From UBA11891 sp049890035 (GTDB lineage: Bacteria; Bacteroidota; Bacteroidia; Flavobacteriales; Flavobacteriaceae), in assembly GCA_049890035.1 (NCBI GenBank), contig JBMHCG010000029.1, positions 1-64,000 on the forward strand: a stretch of 64,000 nt of DNA. The letters are read 5' to 3'. Position 1 is the stretch's first letter. Each line of letters starts with the position of its first letter. The notes beneath the pieces were generated by a model that saw nothing but the letters and a program-made list of their open reading frames with translations, did not search any database and was not told the DNA's origin. Shown one piece after another: positions 8,252 through 16,818 of the stretch. The position numbers were made by a program, and so were the translations under genes.

Positions 8252-8404
8252 ATGGCAAAGAAATCAGTAGCAACTTTACAAACCGGCTCCAAGCGATTGA
8301 CAAAGGCAATCAAAATGGTCAAAAAAGAAGGCTCCACTGGCTATTCTTTTGTCGAAACCATCCTACCACCAGATATGGTTAATGATTGGTTGAATAAAAA
8401 ATAA
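8252..8404 (+). CDS. DUF4295 small basic protein (likely Bacteroidota ribosomal protein)
   Basis: A 50-residue basic protein (MAKKSVATLQTGSKRLTKAI..., ending DWLNKK) that matches the DUF4295 family, always found directly after rpmB and rpmG in Bacteroidota. The conserved place between ribosomal protein genes and its size and charge suggest a ribosome-bound protein. I recall a Bacteroidota-specific large-subunit protein named bL38 from the Flavobacterium johnsoniae ribosome structure and believe it is this family, but I cannot verify that here. It starts 2 nt after the rpmG stop and is followed by a terminator. Confidence 0.88.
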   Translation: MAKKSVATLQTGSKRLTKAIKMVKKEGSTGYSFVETILPPDMVNDWLNKK

Positions 8405-8426
8405 TTCCCATTGGAATGGGCATCAT

Positions 8427-8453
8427 AAAAGCTACTGTGAGGTAGCTTTTTTT
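8427..8453 (+). terminator. Intrinsic terminator after rpmB-rpmG-DUF4295
   Basis: A 9-bp perfect stem (AAAAGCTAC, loop TGTGAG, GTAGCTTTT) runs into further T. It separates the ribosomal genes from ftsY, whose ATG is only 11 nt downstream. Because the hairpin is so close, ftsY must be expressed either by readthrough or from a promoter overlapping this hairpin. Confidence 0.85.
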
Positions 8454-8463
8454 GTATCTAAAT

Positions 8464-9420
8464 ATGAGCAAACTCCACAAGCTTTTTTCGGCTGAAAAAA
8501 AACGCCGCCTTACCGAGGGGCTGCAGTCCAGCCAACGCTCATTCTTTTCAAAATTAGGTACAGCCGTAGCTGGTCGGACTTCCATAGACGAAGAACTGCT
8601 TGACGAGCTCGAAGGTGTTTTGATCCAATCTGATGTGGGCGTGGCCACAACCGTTAAAATCATCGAATCCATCGAAGCCCGCGTGGCACAGGACAAATAT
8701 TTGGGGTCTGAGGCACTAGGGCAATTACTAACCGAAGAAATCACCCGTATTTTGGTTCGTCCAGATGGAGCAGCACCCAATGACTTTACCGATCCGCTGC
8801 CCCACCAACCCGAAGTGATCATGGTAGTGGGGGTCAATGGTGTCGGGAAAACTACCACTATCGGCAAGTTGGCACACCAATATACCCAAGCCGGTAAAAA
8901 AGTGGTATTGGGCGCAGCCGACACTTTCCGAGCTGGAGCCATAGACCAACTCCAAATTTGGGCGGATAAGGTAGGCGTACCCCTTGTCAAACAAGCGATG
9001 GGAAGTGATCCTGCTTCTGTAGCTTTTGATACGTTGCAATCTGCTGTGGCACAAAAAGCTGATGTGGTGTTGATCGATACAGCGGGTCGTTTGCACAATA
9101 AGGTTAATCTGATGAATGAATTGACCAAAGTCAAACGGGTCATGGATAAAATCGTTCCCCAAGCCCCGCACGAAGTGTTACTCGTGCTGGATGGTTCCAC
9201 AGGGCAAAACGCTTTTGAACAAGCCAAGCAGTTTACCGCTGCAACCCAAGTTACCACATTGGCCATCACCAAACTCGATGGCACTGCCAAAGGTGGGGTT
9301 GTTATGGGGATTTCAGATCAGTTTCAAATCCCAGTTAAATATATTGGAGTAGGAGAGGGCATTGAAGACTTACAACGATTTGACCCGACATCTTTTGTTT
9401 TCTCATTTTTTAATGCATAA
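8464..9420 (+). CDS. ftsY: Signal recognition particle receptor FtsY
   Basis: FtsY is the membrane-docking GTPase for SRP-ribosome complexes and works with YidC, encoded further on. The 318-residue protein has a short basic N-terminus instead of the long acidic A domain of E. coli, which is normal in this phylum. An NG domain follows, with G1 GVNGVGKT (123-130), DTFRAGAIDQL (residues about 159-169), G3 DTAGRLHNK and G4 TKLDGTAKGG. The ATG at 8464 is chosen over an in-frame TTG at 8452 that lies in the terminator T-run. The next gene starts 4 nt after the stop. Confidence 0.97.
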   Translation: MSKLHKLFSAEKKRRLTEGLQSSQRSFFSKLGTAVAGRTSIDEELLDELEGVLIQSDVGVATTVKIIESIEARVAQDKYLGSEALGQLLTEEITRILVRPDGAAPNDFTDPLPHQPEVIMVVGVNGVGKTTTIGKLAHQYTQAGKKVVLGAADTFRAGAIDQLQIWADKVGVPLVKQAMGSDPASVAFDTLQSAVAQKADVVLIDTAGRLHNKVNLMNELTKVKRVMDKIVPQAPHEVLLVLDGSTGQNAFEQAKQFTAATQVTTLAITKLDGTAKGGVVMGISDQFQIPVKYIGVGEGIEDLQRFDPTSFVFSFFNA

Positions 9421-9424
9421 ACCC

Positions 9425-10441
9425 ATGTCAAACACAAAAAAAATAGGGCTAGGATTACTTTTTACAATACTATTGTATGTGGTAGGTCCAACCCCTAGCT
9501 CACCTGTCTTAGAAAAACCACTACCCGAAGTACCCGCTGATTTGTCAGCATTAGAAGCTTTTGTCCAAAGTAAAGAAGCTGCTATCGGGGATATTCGTCC
9601 GGGCAATGCTTCTCGTATTGTTTTTGCAGACAGCATCCCACAAAAAACACCTTATAGCGTGGTTTATTTCCACGGTTTTCCAGCATCCTCCGAAGAAGGT
9701 GCCCCTTTTCATACAATGGTAGCCAAATCGCTTGGGGCCAATTTGTATTTGCCCCGTTTGTATGGCCATGGACGCCAAGAAAAGGAACCGCTTTTGGACT
9801 ATACCGCAGACGCTTTTTTGGACAGTGGACGCGAAGCCCTTGCTATCGCTAAATCTCTGGGTGAAAAAGTGATTGTTTTGGCCACTTCCAATGGAGCGAC
9901 ACTGGCACTCACTTTGGGCAACGATCCGGATTTGGCTGCATTGGGACTCTATTCGCCCAATATCAAAATCAAAGACGAGCGTGCTTTTCTTCTAACTTGG
10001 CCCTGGGGGCTGCAGTTGGCGCGCCTGATCAAAGGCGGTAAGTACAATTACATGAATGACATCACTCCCGAAAAGGAACAATTCAATACCACTTTCTATC
10101 GTTTGGAGGCCTTGTTGCATGTGCAAAAACTCGTGGAAACAGCCATGACTCCTGAGACTTTTGCTAAAGTCAAAGCTCCTGTTTTTATGGGGTATTATTA
10201 TAAAAATGACAGCCTGCAAGATGACACTGTTCGAGTAGCAGACATGCTAGTGATGTTCGACCAATTGGGTACCCCAGATTCCCTCAAGCGCAAAAAGGCT
10301 TTTCCAGAAGCCAAAAGCCATGTGATCACTTCTTATTTGAATACGGATGTTTATGGTGAAGTTGCGCAAGAAACTATGGCTTTTCTTCGTGCACAACTCC
10401 CTTTGCCAACCCAAACCAGTGACAGCTTGTCTCAACCCTAG
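9425..10441 (+). CDS. Alpha/beta hydrolase, membrane-anchored or exported
   Basis: This 338-residue protein starts with a basic stretch and a hydrophobic segment (about residues 7-21), so it is probably anchored in or passed across the inner membrane. The remainder is an alpha/beta-hydrolase: an oxyanion strand VVYFHGFPAS (79-88), a nucleophile elbow ATSNGA with Ser155, and a C-terminal KSHVI with the likely catalytic His. The elbow has Thr where the first Gly of GxSxG is usual. It lies between ftsY and rimO with gaps of 4 and 6 nt, so it is in an operon with them. The substrate is unknown; an esterase or lipase-like role is the best guess. Confidence 0.82.
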   Translation: MSNTKKIGLGLLFTILLYVVGPTPSSPVLEKPLPEVPADLSALEAFVQSKEAAIGDIRPGNASRIVFADSIPQKTPYSVVYFHGFPASSEEGAPFHTMVAKSLGANLYLPRLYGHGRQEKEPLLDYTADAFLDSGREALAIAKSLGEKVIVLATSNGATLALTLGNDPDLAALGLYSPNIKIKDERAFLLTWPWGLQLARLIKGGKYNYMNDITPEKEQFNTTFYRLEALLHVQKLVETAMTPETFAKVKAPVFMGYYYKNDSLQDDTVRVADMLVMFDQLGTPDSLKRKKAFPEAKSHVITSYLNTDVYGEVAQETMAFLRAQLPLPTQTSDSLSQP

Positions 10442-10447
10442 ATTTTT

Positions 10448-11755
10448 ATGCGTACTAAAAGCCGTCAGCAAAATACCATCAACGTAATCACCCTTGGGTG
10501 TTCCAAAAATTTATATGATTCCGAAGTTTTGATGGGACAATTACAAGCCTCGGGTAAATCCGTTGTACACGAACAAGAAGGGAATATTGTAGTAGTCAAT
10601 ACTTGTGGTTTTATTGGCGATGCCAAAGAAGAATCGGTCAACACCATCCTGGAACAAATCCAAAAGAAAGAGCGGGGTGAAGTCGATCGGGTGTATGTTA
10701 CGGGCTGCTTGAGTGAACGATACAAGCCCGACTTAGAGGCTGAAATCCCCCAGGTAGACCAATATTTTGGGACCACCGATTTACCTCAATTACTCAAAGT
10801 GTTGGGTGCTGACTACAAACATGAATTGTTGGGCGAACGATTGACAACGACACCCAAAAATTACGCCTATCTGAAAATAGCAGAAGGCTGCGACCGCCCG
10901 TGTTCTTTTTGTGCCATTCCACTGATGCGTGGCAAACACAAGTCCAAAGCGATAGAAGATTTGGTGCAAGAAGCTACCCACCTGGCCCGCGAGGGAGTCA
11001 AGGAATTGATCTTGATTGCCCAAGATTTGACCTATTATGGCTTGGATTTATACCAAGAACGTCGATTGGCAGATTTATTGCGTGCCTTGGCTACTGTAGA
11101 GGGTATTGAATGGATTCGCTTACACTATGCCTTCCCCACGGGATTTCCTATGAACGTATTGGAGGTTATGCGGCAAGAACCCAAGATTTGTAATTATATA
11201 GACATTCCCTTACAGCACATTTCAGATTCCATTCTGAAGTCGATGCGAAGAGGCACAACCCAAGCCAAAACCACAAAGCTATTAGAAGAATTTAAAGCAG
11301 CGGTCCCTGAAATGGCCATCCGAACATCATTGATCGTTGGTTATCCAGGCGAAACCGAGGCCGATTTTGAGACCTTAAAGCAATGGGTTCAAAAAATGCG
11401 TTTCGATCGTTTGGGATGTTTCACTTATAGCCATGAGGAAAATACCCACGCCTATGGTTTGGTAGATGATGTTCCTGAAGCGGTTAAGCAAGCTCGGGCA
11501 GATGAGATCATGGCAATACAAACCGAAATTTCTCGTGAAAAAAACCAGCAATGGATCGGGCATACCCTCCGTTGTATGATCGACCGCAAAGAAGGGAACT
11601 ATTTTGTGGGGCGCACCGAATATGACTCCCCCGATGTGGATAATGAAGTTTTAATACCTGCCGAAGCGCACTACCTTAAAATTGGAGATTTTGCTACCAT
11701 TCATATTACGGCTGCCACTGAATTTGATCTGTATGGGGCGCCTAAAGAAAATTGA
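10448..11755 (+). CDS. rimO: Ribosomal protein S12 methylthiotransferase RimO
   Basis: RimO adds a methylthio group to an aspartate of ribosomal protein S12. The 435-residue protein has the UPF0004 N-terminal domain with three cluster cysteines (LGCSKN, NTCGF, TGCLSERY), the radical-SAM domain with CDRPCSFC near residue 149, and a C-terminal TRAM domain. LGCSKNLYDSEVLMGQL distinguishes RimO from MiaB. It starts 6 nt after the hydrolase stop. Confidence 0.96.
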   Translation: MRTKSRQQNTINVITLGCSKNLYDSEVLMGQLQASGKSVVHEQEGNIVVVNTCGFIGDAKEESVNTILEQIQKKERGEVDRVYVTGCLSERYKPDLEAEIPQVDQYFGTTDLPQLLKVLGADYKHELLGERLTTTPKNYAYLKIAEGCDRPCSFCAIPLMRGKHKSKAIEDLVQEATHLAREGVKELILIAQDLTYYGLDLYQERRLADLLRALATVEGIEWIRLHYAFPTGFPMNVLEVMRQEPKICNYIDIPLQHISDSILKSMRRGTTQAKTTKLLEEFKAAVPEMAIRTSLIVGYPGETEADFETLKQWVQKMRFDRLGCFTYSHEENTHAYGLVDDVPEAVKQARADEIMAIQTEISREKNQQWIGHTLRCMIDRKEGNYFVGRTEYDSPDVDNEVLIPAEAHYLKIGDFATIHITAATEFDLYGAPKEN

Positions 11756-11757
11756 AA

Positions 11758-11765
11758 TATCTTTA
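11758..11765 (+). promoter_or_regulatory. Possible -7 promoter element TATCTTTA (bshC)
   Basis: One base from TAnnTTTG, 14 nt before the bshC ATG, just after the rimO stop. The same variant TATCTTTA appears before two other genes (15001-15008, 18439-18446), which makes it more credible here. Confidence 0.45.
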
Positions 11766-11779
11766 CGGAAAGATTGACT

Positions 11780-13387
11780 ATGAATGTCCACGACATTCCC
11801 TATGAAAAGACGGGGTATTTTTCTTCACTCATCCTAGACTATTTACAGCAACATCCTGGCCTGTCTTCTTTTTACACGGCTTTTCCAACCATGGATGCTT
11901 TACAAGCACAAGCCCAACAGAAATCGGCTGGATTTTCGGCTTCAAAAAGAGAGGTCTTACTAACTACGCTTAGACAACAATTCGACCCACGCACGGTATC
12001 AGTCGCGACCCAGGCCAATCTCGATAAACTACAAGAAGATAAAACCGTGACGATTACCACTGGACATCAACTGTGTTTGATGACGGGTCCCTTGTTTTTT
12101 ATTTATAAGATTGTCCAGACCATTAAATTGTGTGACCAACTGAATGCTTCCGATACAGTACATCACTACGTTCCCGTCTATTGGATGGCGACAGAAGACC
12201 ATGATTTTGAAGAAATTAGTAGTTTTTTGTTCGGTGGTAAAAAATTCAAATGGTCCCATCCTGCCACAGGCGGTGCAGTGGGTTCCCTTGACCTGGATTC
12301 ACTCCAGCCAGTGCTTTCTTTATTGGAGCAACAGTTGCCCAATAGTCAATCGGGAAAAAACCTTAAAAAATGGATCAAAGAAGCTTATGGGAAGAGTAAA
12401 AGTTTGGCAGAGGCTACCCGCAAGCTCGTTAATATGTTATTTGGCGAATACGGTCTGGTGATTGTAGACGGTGATAGTCCGGCTTTAAAACAGCAATTCA
12501 TACCTCATATGGAGCAAGAATTACTGGAATCCCGCTGTCAAACTACGGTAGAACAACAAATCACGGACCTTAAGAATAACTACAACAATTCGTATCGCCC
12601 GCAAGTCAGTCCCCGTGAAATCAATTTATTTTATTTAACACCGGCAGCCCGCCAACGCATCCTCTCCCACACCGAGGGATTTGAACTTGACGGCGACCCT
12701 AGCCATATTTCAAAGCAGCAGTTGTTAAAAGAATTGCATAGCCATCCTGAGCGGTTTTCGCCCAATGTATTGATGCGCCCCCTGTATCAAGAAGTAATCC
12801 TGCCCAATGTTGCCTATATCGGGGGCGGTGGTGAATTGGCGTATTGGCTGGAGTTGAAAACCTATTTTGAATCACAGCAAATGGATTTTCCCCTTTTGAT
12901 CCTTCGGAATTCGGCTGTGCTGTGCACGCCAAAAACAGCCCAAAAGATTACCAATTTTAATCTCCAACCCCAAGATTTTTTCCTCCGCCGTACCCCCCTG
13001 ATCAACAAAAAAATCCGACAGATTAGCAATATAGACCTTGACTTGCAGTTTCTAAAAAATACACTAAAGGAAAATTTCCAGCATTTAGAGAAACTTACCC
13101 AGCAGACCGATGCGTCCTTTATTGGGGCTGTGGCAGCCCAGCAACAAAAACAATTCAAAGGCATTGATCATTTGGAAAAGCGCTTGCTCCAGGCTCAAAA
13201 GAAAAAACTAAGGGATCAAGTAGCCCGACTCACCCAGCTTTATGAAAGCTTGTTTCCTGGAGAAAGTCTGCAAGAACGACAGCTGAATTTTACTACATTT
13301 TACTTGGAATACGGTCCTTCATTGATTCCAAATCTCCTGGAAGCTTTTGATCCTTTAGGAGGTCATTTGGCTTGGATCGAAGGTTGA
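11780..13387 (+). CDS. bshC: Bacillithiol biosynthesis cysteine-adding enzyme BshC
   Basis: BshC adds cysteine to glucosaminyl-malate in the last step of bacillithiol synthesis, the main low-molecular-weight thiol in Firmicutes and many Bacteroidota. The 535-residue protein has the family features TGHQLCLMTGPLFFIYKI (about residues 94-111), VYWMATEDHDFEE and VAYIGGGGELAYWLELK, followed by a coiled-coil C-terminus rich in Gln and Lys. The ATG at 11780 is preferred to an in-frame TTG at 11774. No bshA or bshB is in this window. I saw no change in the conserved motifs. Confidence 0.95.
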   Translation: MNVHDIPYEKTGYFSSLILDYLQQHPGLSSFYTAFPTMDALQAQAQQKSAGFSASKREVLLTTLRQQFDPRTVSVATQANLDKLQEDKTVTITTGHQLCLMTGPLFFIYKIVQTIKLCDQLNASDTVHHYVPVYWMATEDHDFEEISSFLFGGKKFKWSHPATGGAVGSLDLDSLQPVLSLLEQQLPNSQSGKNLKKWIKEAYGKSKSLAEATRKLVNMLFGEYGLVIVDGDSPALKQQFIPHMEQELLESRCQTTVEQQITDLKNNYNNSYRPQVSPREINLFYLTPAARQRILSHTEGFELDGDPSHISKQQLLKELHSHPERFSPNVLMRPLYQEVILPNVAYIGGGGELAYWLELKTYFESQQMDFPLLILRNSAVLCTPKTAQKITNFNLQPQDFFLRRTPLINKKIRQISNIDLDLQFLKNTLKENFQHLEKLTQQTDASFIGAVAAQQQKQFKGIDHLEKRLLQAQKKKLRDQVARLTQLYESLFPGESLQERQLNFTTFYLEYGPSLIPNLLEAFDPLGGHLAWIEG

Positions 13388-13452
13388 CTTTTTAACATTT
13401 TCGATTAGATAAAATCCCAAAATATAGACGCTTTTTCCCATTGAAATAATTG

Positions 13453-13460
13453 TATTTTTG
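13453..13460 (+). promoter_or_regulatory. guaA -7 promoter element TATTTTTG
   Basis: An exact TAnnTTTG match that ends three bases (CCC) before the guaA ATG. The transcript would start at or within a base or two of the ATG. The -33 region is only T-rich, with no clear TTG at the expected distance. Confidence 0.65.
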
Positions 13461-13463
13461 CCC

Positions 13464-14993
13464 ATGCAAGAAAAAGTCCTGATCCTTGATTTTGGGTCAC
13501 AGTACACCCAATTGATTGCGCGAAGAGTTCGTGAGTTAAATACCTATTGCGAAATCTTTCCATTTAATAAAATTCCCAAAGACCTTTCTGATTATAAAGC
13601 TGTGATCCTCTCAGGGTCGCCTTATTCTGTTCGATCAGATGATACCTTGCATCCCGATTTATCAGCCATTCGAGGTCAAAAACCCTTATTGGCCGTTTGT
13701 TATGGAGCACAGTATTTGGCACATTTTTCGGGGGGGCGAGTCAGTCCTTCCGATACAAGAGAATATGGACGGGCCAATCTGTCTTACCATGATATTGATA
13801 GTCCCTTGTTTGCCCAAGTGCCAGCGAACAGTCAGGTATGGATGAGCCATAGTGATACCATTGAAACGTTACCTCAAGGCGGAGTTTTGCTGGCCAGTAC
13901 AGCCGATGTCAAACATGCCGCTTATCGCATCGAAGGGGAGCAAACCTTTGCCTTACAATTCCATCCCGAAGTCTATCACAGCAAAGATGGAAAAGTGATC
14001 CTCGAAAACTTTTTGACCCGTATAGCTAAAGTATCGGCTGATTGGACCCCCGATTCTTTTGTCGATATGACCGTTGCGGAATTAAAAGCCAAAATTGGTG
14101 CCGAAAAAGTCATCTTGGGTCTTTCTGGCGGGGTCGATTCCACCGTAGCCGCTGTATTATTACATCAAGCCATTGGCGATCAGCTCAACTGTATTTTTGT
14201 TAATAATGGGCTGTTGCGCAAAGCAGAATACCAACAAGTTCTACTACAATACGAAGGCATGGGGCTTAATGTCAAAGGCGTTGATGCCAGCCAAACTTTC
14301 TTGGGTGCACTGGCAGGTATCAGTGACCCTGAACAAAAAAGGAAAATCATTGGGAAGACTTTTATCGACGTGTTCGATGAAGAAGCCAAACAAGTTGAGG
14401 GGGCTACTTGGCTGGGGCAAGGGACCATTTATCCTGACGTCATCGAATCGGTGTCTGTTAATGGCCCCTCGGTTACCATCAAATCACACCACAACGTAGG
14501 TGGACTCCCAGATTATATGCAATTAAAAATTGTTGAACCGCTTCGAATGTTGTTCAAAGATGAGGTGCGTAGGGTGGGGAAAAGCCTGGGTATTACTCCT
14601 GATATTTTGGGACGCCATCCCTTTCCAGGCCCTGGCTTGGCCATCCGAATTTTAGGTAACATCACTGCCGAAAAAGTTACGATGCTCCAAGCTGTAGATG
14701 CCCTTTTTATTCAGGGATTAAAAGATGCTGGGCTGTATGATCAAATCTGGCAAGCTGGTGCCATACTACTTCCTGTACAATCTGTTGGGGTGATGGGAGA
14801 CGAACGCACCTATGAAAAATGCGTGGCCTTGCGTGCTGTTGAGTCCACTGACGGAATGACGGCCGATTGGGTCGATTTGCCCTATGCTTTCCTTCAAGAT
14901 ATTTCCAATCAGATTATCAATAAAGTGCCTGGGGTCAATCGAGTGGTTTATGACATCAGTTCCAAACCACCAGCAACCATCGAATGGGAATAG
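13464..14993 (+). CDS. guaA: GMP synthase (glutamine-hydrolysing)
   Basis: GuaA converts XMP to GMP using ATP and glutamine. The 509-residue protein has an N-terminal class I glutamine amidotransferase domain (Cys79 in AVCYGAQYL, His and Glu in FHPEVYHS), an ATP pyrophosphatase domain starting at LGLSGGVDSTVA (SGGVDS P-loop), and the C-terminal dimerisation domain ending KPPATIEWE. The usual CxGxQ nucleophile motif is intact. The ATG at 13464 is favoured because an in-frame TTG at 13458 lies within the promoter element. Confidence 0.98.
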   Translation: MQEKVLILDFGSQYTQLIARRVRELNTYCEIFPFNKIPKDLSDYKAVILSGSPYSVRSDDTLHPDLSAIRGQKPLLAVCYGAQYLAHFSGGRVSPSDTREYGRANLSYHDIDSPLFAQVPANSQVWMSHSDTIETLPQGGVLLASTADVKHAAYRIEGEQTFALQFHPEVYHSKDGKVILENFLTRIAKVSADWTPDSFVDMTVAELKAKIGAEKVILGLSGGVDSTVAAVLLHQAIGDQLNCIFVNNGLLRKAEYQQVLLQYEGMGLNVKGVDASQTFLGALAGISDPEQKRKIIGKTFIDVFDEEAKQVEGATWLGQGTIYPDVIESVSVNGPSVTIKSHHNVGGLPDYMQLKIVEPLRMLFKDEVRRVGKSLGITPDILGRHPFPGPGLAIRILGNITAEKVTMLQAVDALFIQGLKDAGLYDQIWQAGAILLPVQSVGVMGDERTYEKCVALRAVESTDGMTADWVDLPYAFLQDISNQIINKVPGVNRVVYDISSKPPATIEWE

Positions 14994-15000
14994 TTTTTGA

Positions 15001-15008
15001 TATCTTTA
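15001..15008 (+). promoter_or_regulatory. -7-like element TATCTTTA four bases before the LysM gene
   Basis: TATCTTTA, then GCGC, then ATG. The layout is identical to that of yidC (TATCTTTA, CGCC, ATG at 18439-18453). The last base deviates from TAnnTTTG. Confidence 0.5.
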
Positions 15009-15012
15009 GCGC

Positions 15013-16746
15013 ATGAAAAAATTTGGTTCTTTTCTATTGCTTTGTCTGGGCTGCATGGGTACGCTTACAGCACAAGAACAAATTCCAGAAAAATTTCTGA
15101 TCCACAAAGTCAAAAAAAAGGAGACCCTTTATGGTTTGGCCCAGCAGTACGGAGTTCGTATTGATCAAATCAAAGAATACAATCCTTCCGTTGCCAAACA
15201 TGGTCTCAAACGCAGGATGAGTGTCAGGATTCCGGTTTTTCGCAAGCAAGAAGAAGCCCCTGTTCGTCAGGAAACGAATACTCAAGATTATTTGGTTCCA
15301 CCCAAAGCAACCAAATGGCGGATTGCCTACACCTATGGCATCACCATCCAAGAGTTGGAAGATTTAAACCCTTCGATCAAAGCTGGACTCAAAGCCGGGC
15401 AAACGATTCAAGTACCTGTAAGTCAGAATGACTCTTTGATTGCTCCGACATCAAAATACAATTATTACACTGTATTGCCTAAAGAAGGATACTACCGTTT
15501 GGAGAAAAAGTTGGGGATTTCACAAGCGGTATTAGATTCACTTAACCCGGAGCTTCCAGAGCGCGGTCTGCAAGTGGGTATGGTTTTAAAAATACCCCTC
15601 GAATTTTCAGGGGATCTAAAGGTGCAGAATGATCTTTTGGTCGAAAAAATAGATCTCTTGGATTCCTTGACCCCATTGAGCCGACCGCTTCGAGTTGGTC
15701 TTTTGCTTCCTTTTAAAACACGATCTTTAGAGTTGGATTCCCTCGAAAAGACAAAGAAACTCTTTACAAGACGGAATTTGCATAATTTGGCTTTCGATTT
15801 CTACGCAGGTGTACGGCTGGCTTTAGAAGATTTATCAAAGGAAGGTATTGCAACGATACTAACAGTTTTTGATACGCAAAATAGTAAGACCGAATTAAGA
15901 AGTTTATCCCAACGAAAAGAACTCGCGCAACAGGAGGTTTTAATTGGCCCGATGATTCCAAAAAACTTTGATCAATTCGCTCGTTCACCAATCATAGAAA
16001 ACATTCCGAAAGTAGCACCTTTGTCCTACAAAAAAGTCCAATTGCGTCCCAATGTTTACCAAAGCATTCCACCCAAAGAAGTGCTCCGGGAAAAAATGTT
16101 TACCCATTTAGACAATGTTTTATCAAAGGAAGAGCATGTGGTTGTTGTTGCCGATTCGTTGCATCGTGAAATTGAAGCTGTTCTGAACGAACGCTACCCT
16201 TTTGCCATTACATTTCGTCCTGAAGAAGGGGGCTATTTGGATTCTGAATTAATGGATTCATTACTGTTGGACAGTATCCCAAACAAAGTGATTTTAGAGT
16301 CCGAAAACTTCTCACTGATATCCAGTATCAGTTCCCAATTGAGTGGAAAAATCACACCGAGTCGTCCCATCCAATTATTTACCACCTATCGGGGTGCGGC
16401 CTATGAAAACCCCAATATGCCGGAAGCAACCCTCGCTTCATTGCGCTTTACTTTTAGTTCTGGGTATCACCCTCAACAGCTGGAAGAGGGTGAAATGGCA
16501 GCACGTTATTTGGACCGATTTGGAATGTATCCATCCAAGGAAGCCAAAAGAGGTTATGATTTGACACTTGACTTATTGTTACGAATCACCCAAAAAGGAA
16601 GTTTGAATGAAGGTATTTCCCTTGGGGAAACGGAATATGTAGAGAATCGCTTTGATTATGCGTTACTGCCCAATGGTGCTGTAATCAACCAAGGTGTTTT
16701 CCTTTTACAGCATCGAGAAGATGGGATTGTTGTGCTGAAGAAATAG
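15013..16746 (+). CDS. Exported LysM-repeat protein with a periplasmic-binding-protein-like C-terminus
   Basis: This 577-residue protein begins with a signal peptide (KKFGSFLLLCLGCMGTLTAQ, cut after about residue 20). Three LysM-like repeats follow (HKVKKKETLYGLAQQYGV near 31-48, AYTYGITIQELEDLNP, YYTVLPKEGYYRLEKKLGI), which bind peptidoglycan. From about residue 220 (RVGLLLPFKTR) the pattern is that of a type I periplasmic-binding fold, including LVxxGP-like VLIGPMIP. The combination is recurrent downstream of guaA in flavobacteria. It is periplasmic and probably wall-linked; whether the C-domain binds a ligand or is structural is unknown. Gaps to guaA and pyrG are short but both neighbours have promoter elements. 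Confidence 0.85.
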   Translation: MKKFGSFLLLCLGCMGTLTAQEQIPEKFLIHKVKKKETLYGLAQQYGVRIDQIKEYNPSVAKHGLKRRMSVRIPVFRKQEEAPVRQETNTQDYLVPPKATKWRIAYTYGITIQELEDLNPSIKAGLKAGQTIQVPVSQNDSLIAPTSKYNYYTVLPKEGYYRLEKKLGISQAVLDSLNPELPERGLQVGMVLKIPLEFSGDLKVQNDLLVEKIDLLDSLTPLSRPLRVGLLLPFKTRSLELDSLEKTKKLFTRRNLHNLAFDFYAGVRLALEDLSKEGIATILTVFDTQNSKTELRSLSQRKELAQQEVLIGPMIPKNFDQFARSPIIENIPKVAPLSYKKVQLRPNVYQSIPPKEVLREKMFTHLDNVLSKEEHVVVVADSLHREIEAVLNERYPFAITFRPEEGGYLDSELMDSLLLDSIPNKVILESENFSLISSISSQLSGKITPSRPIQLFTTYRGAAYENPNMPEATLASLRFTFSSGYHPQQLEEGEMAARYLDRFGMYPSKEAKRGYDLTLDLLLRITQKGSLNEGISLGETEYVENRFDYALLPNGAVINQGVFLLQHREDGIVVLKK

Positions 16747-16760
16747 CGAGAAACACACGG

Positions 16761-16787
16761 TTGGGTGGTGGAGTTTTTGTAAATTTG
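16761..16787 (+). promoter_or_regulatory. pyrG promoter: TTG, 16 nt, TAAATTTG
   Basis: A TTG at 16761-16763 and an exact -7 TAAATTTG at 16780-16787 with a 16-nt spacer. There are 31 nt between the element and the ATG, so this transcript has a leader of roughly 25 nt. Confidence 0.7.
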
Positions 16788-16818
16788 AGCCCGGTACAAT
16801 TTAAAAAACAAGCACCGG

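Noticed and set aside
8379..9290. A 303-codon open frame on the minus strand opposite ftsY
   Set aside because: It is fully antisense to a certain gene, Ser/Thr/Ala-rich with no recognisable domain, and has no promoter or known family.
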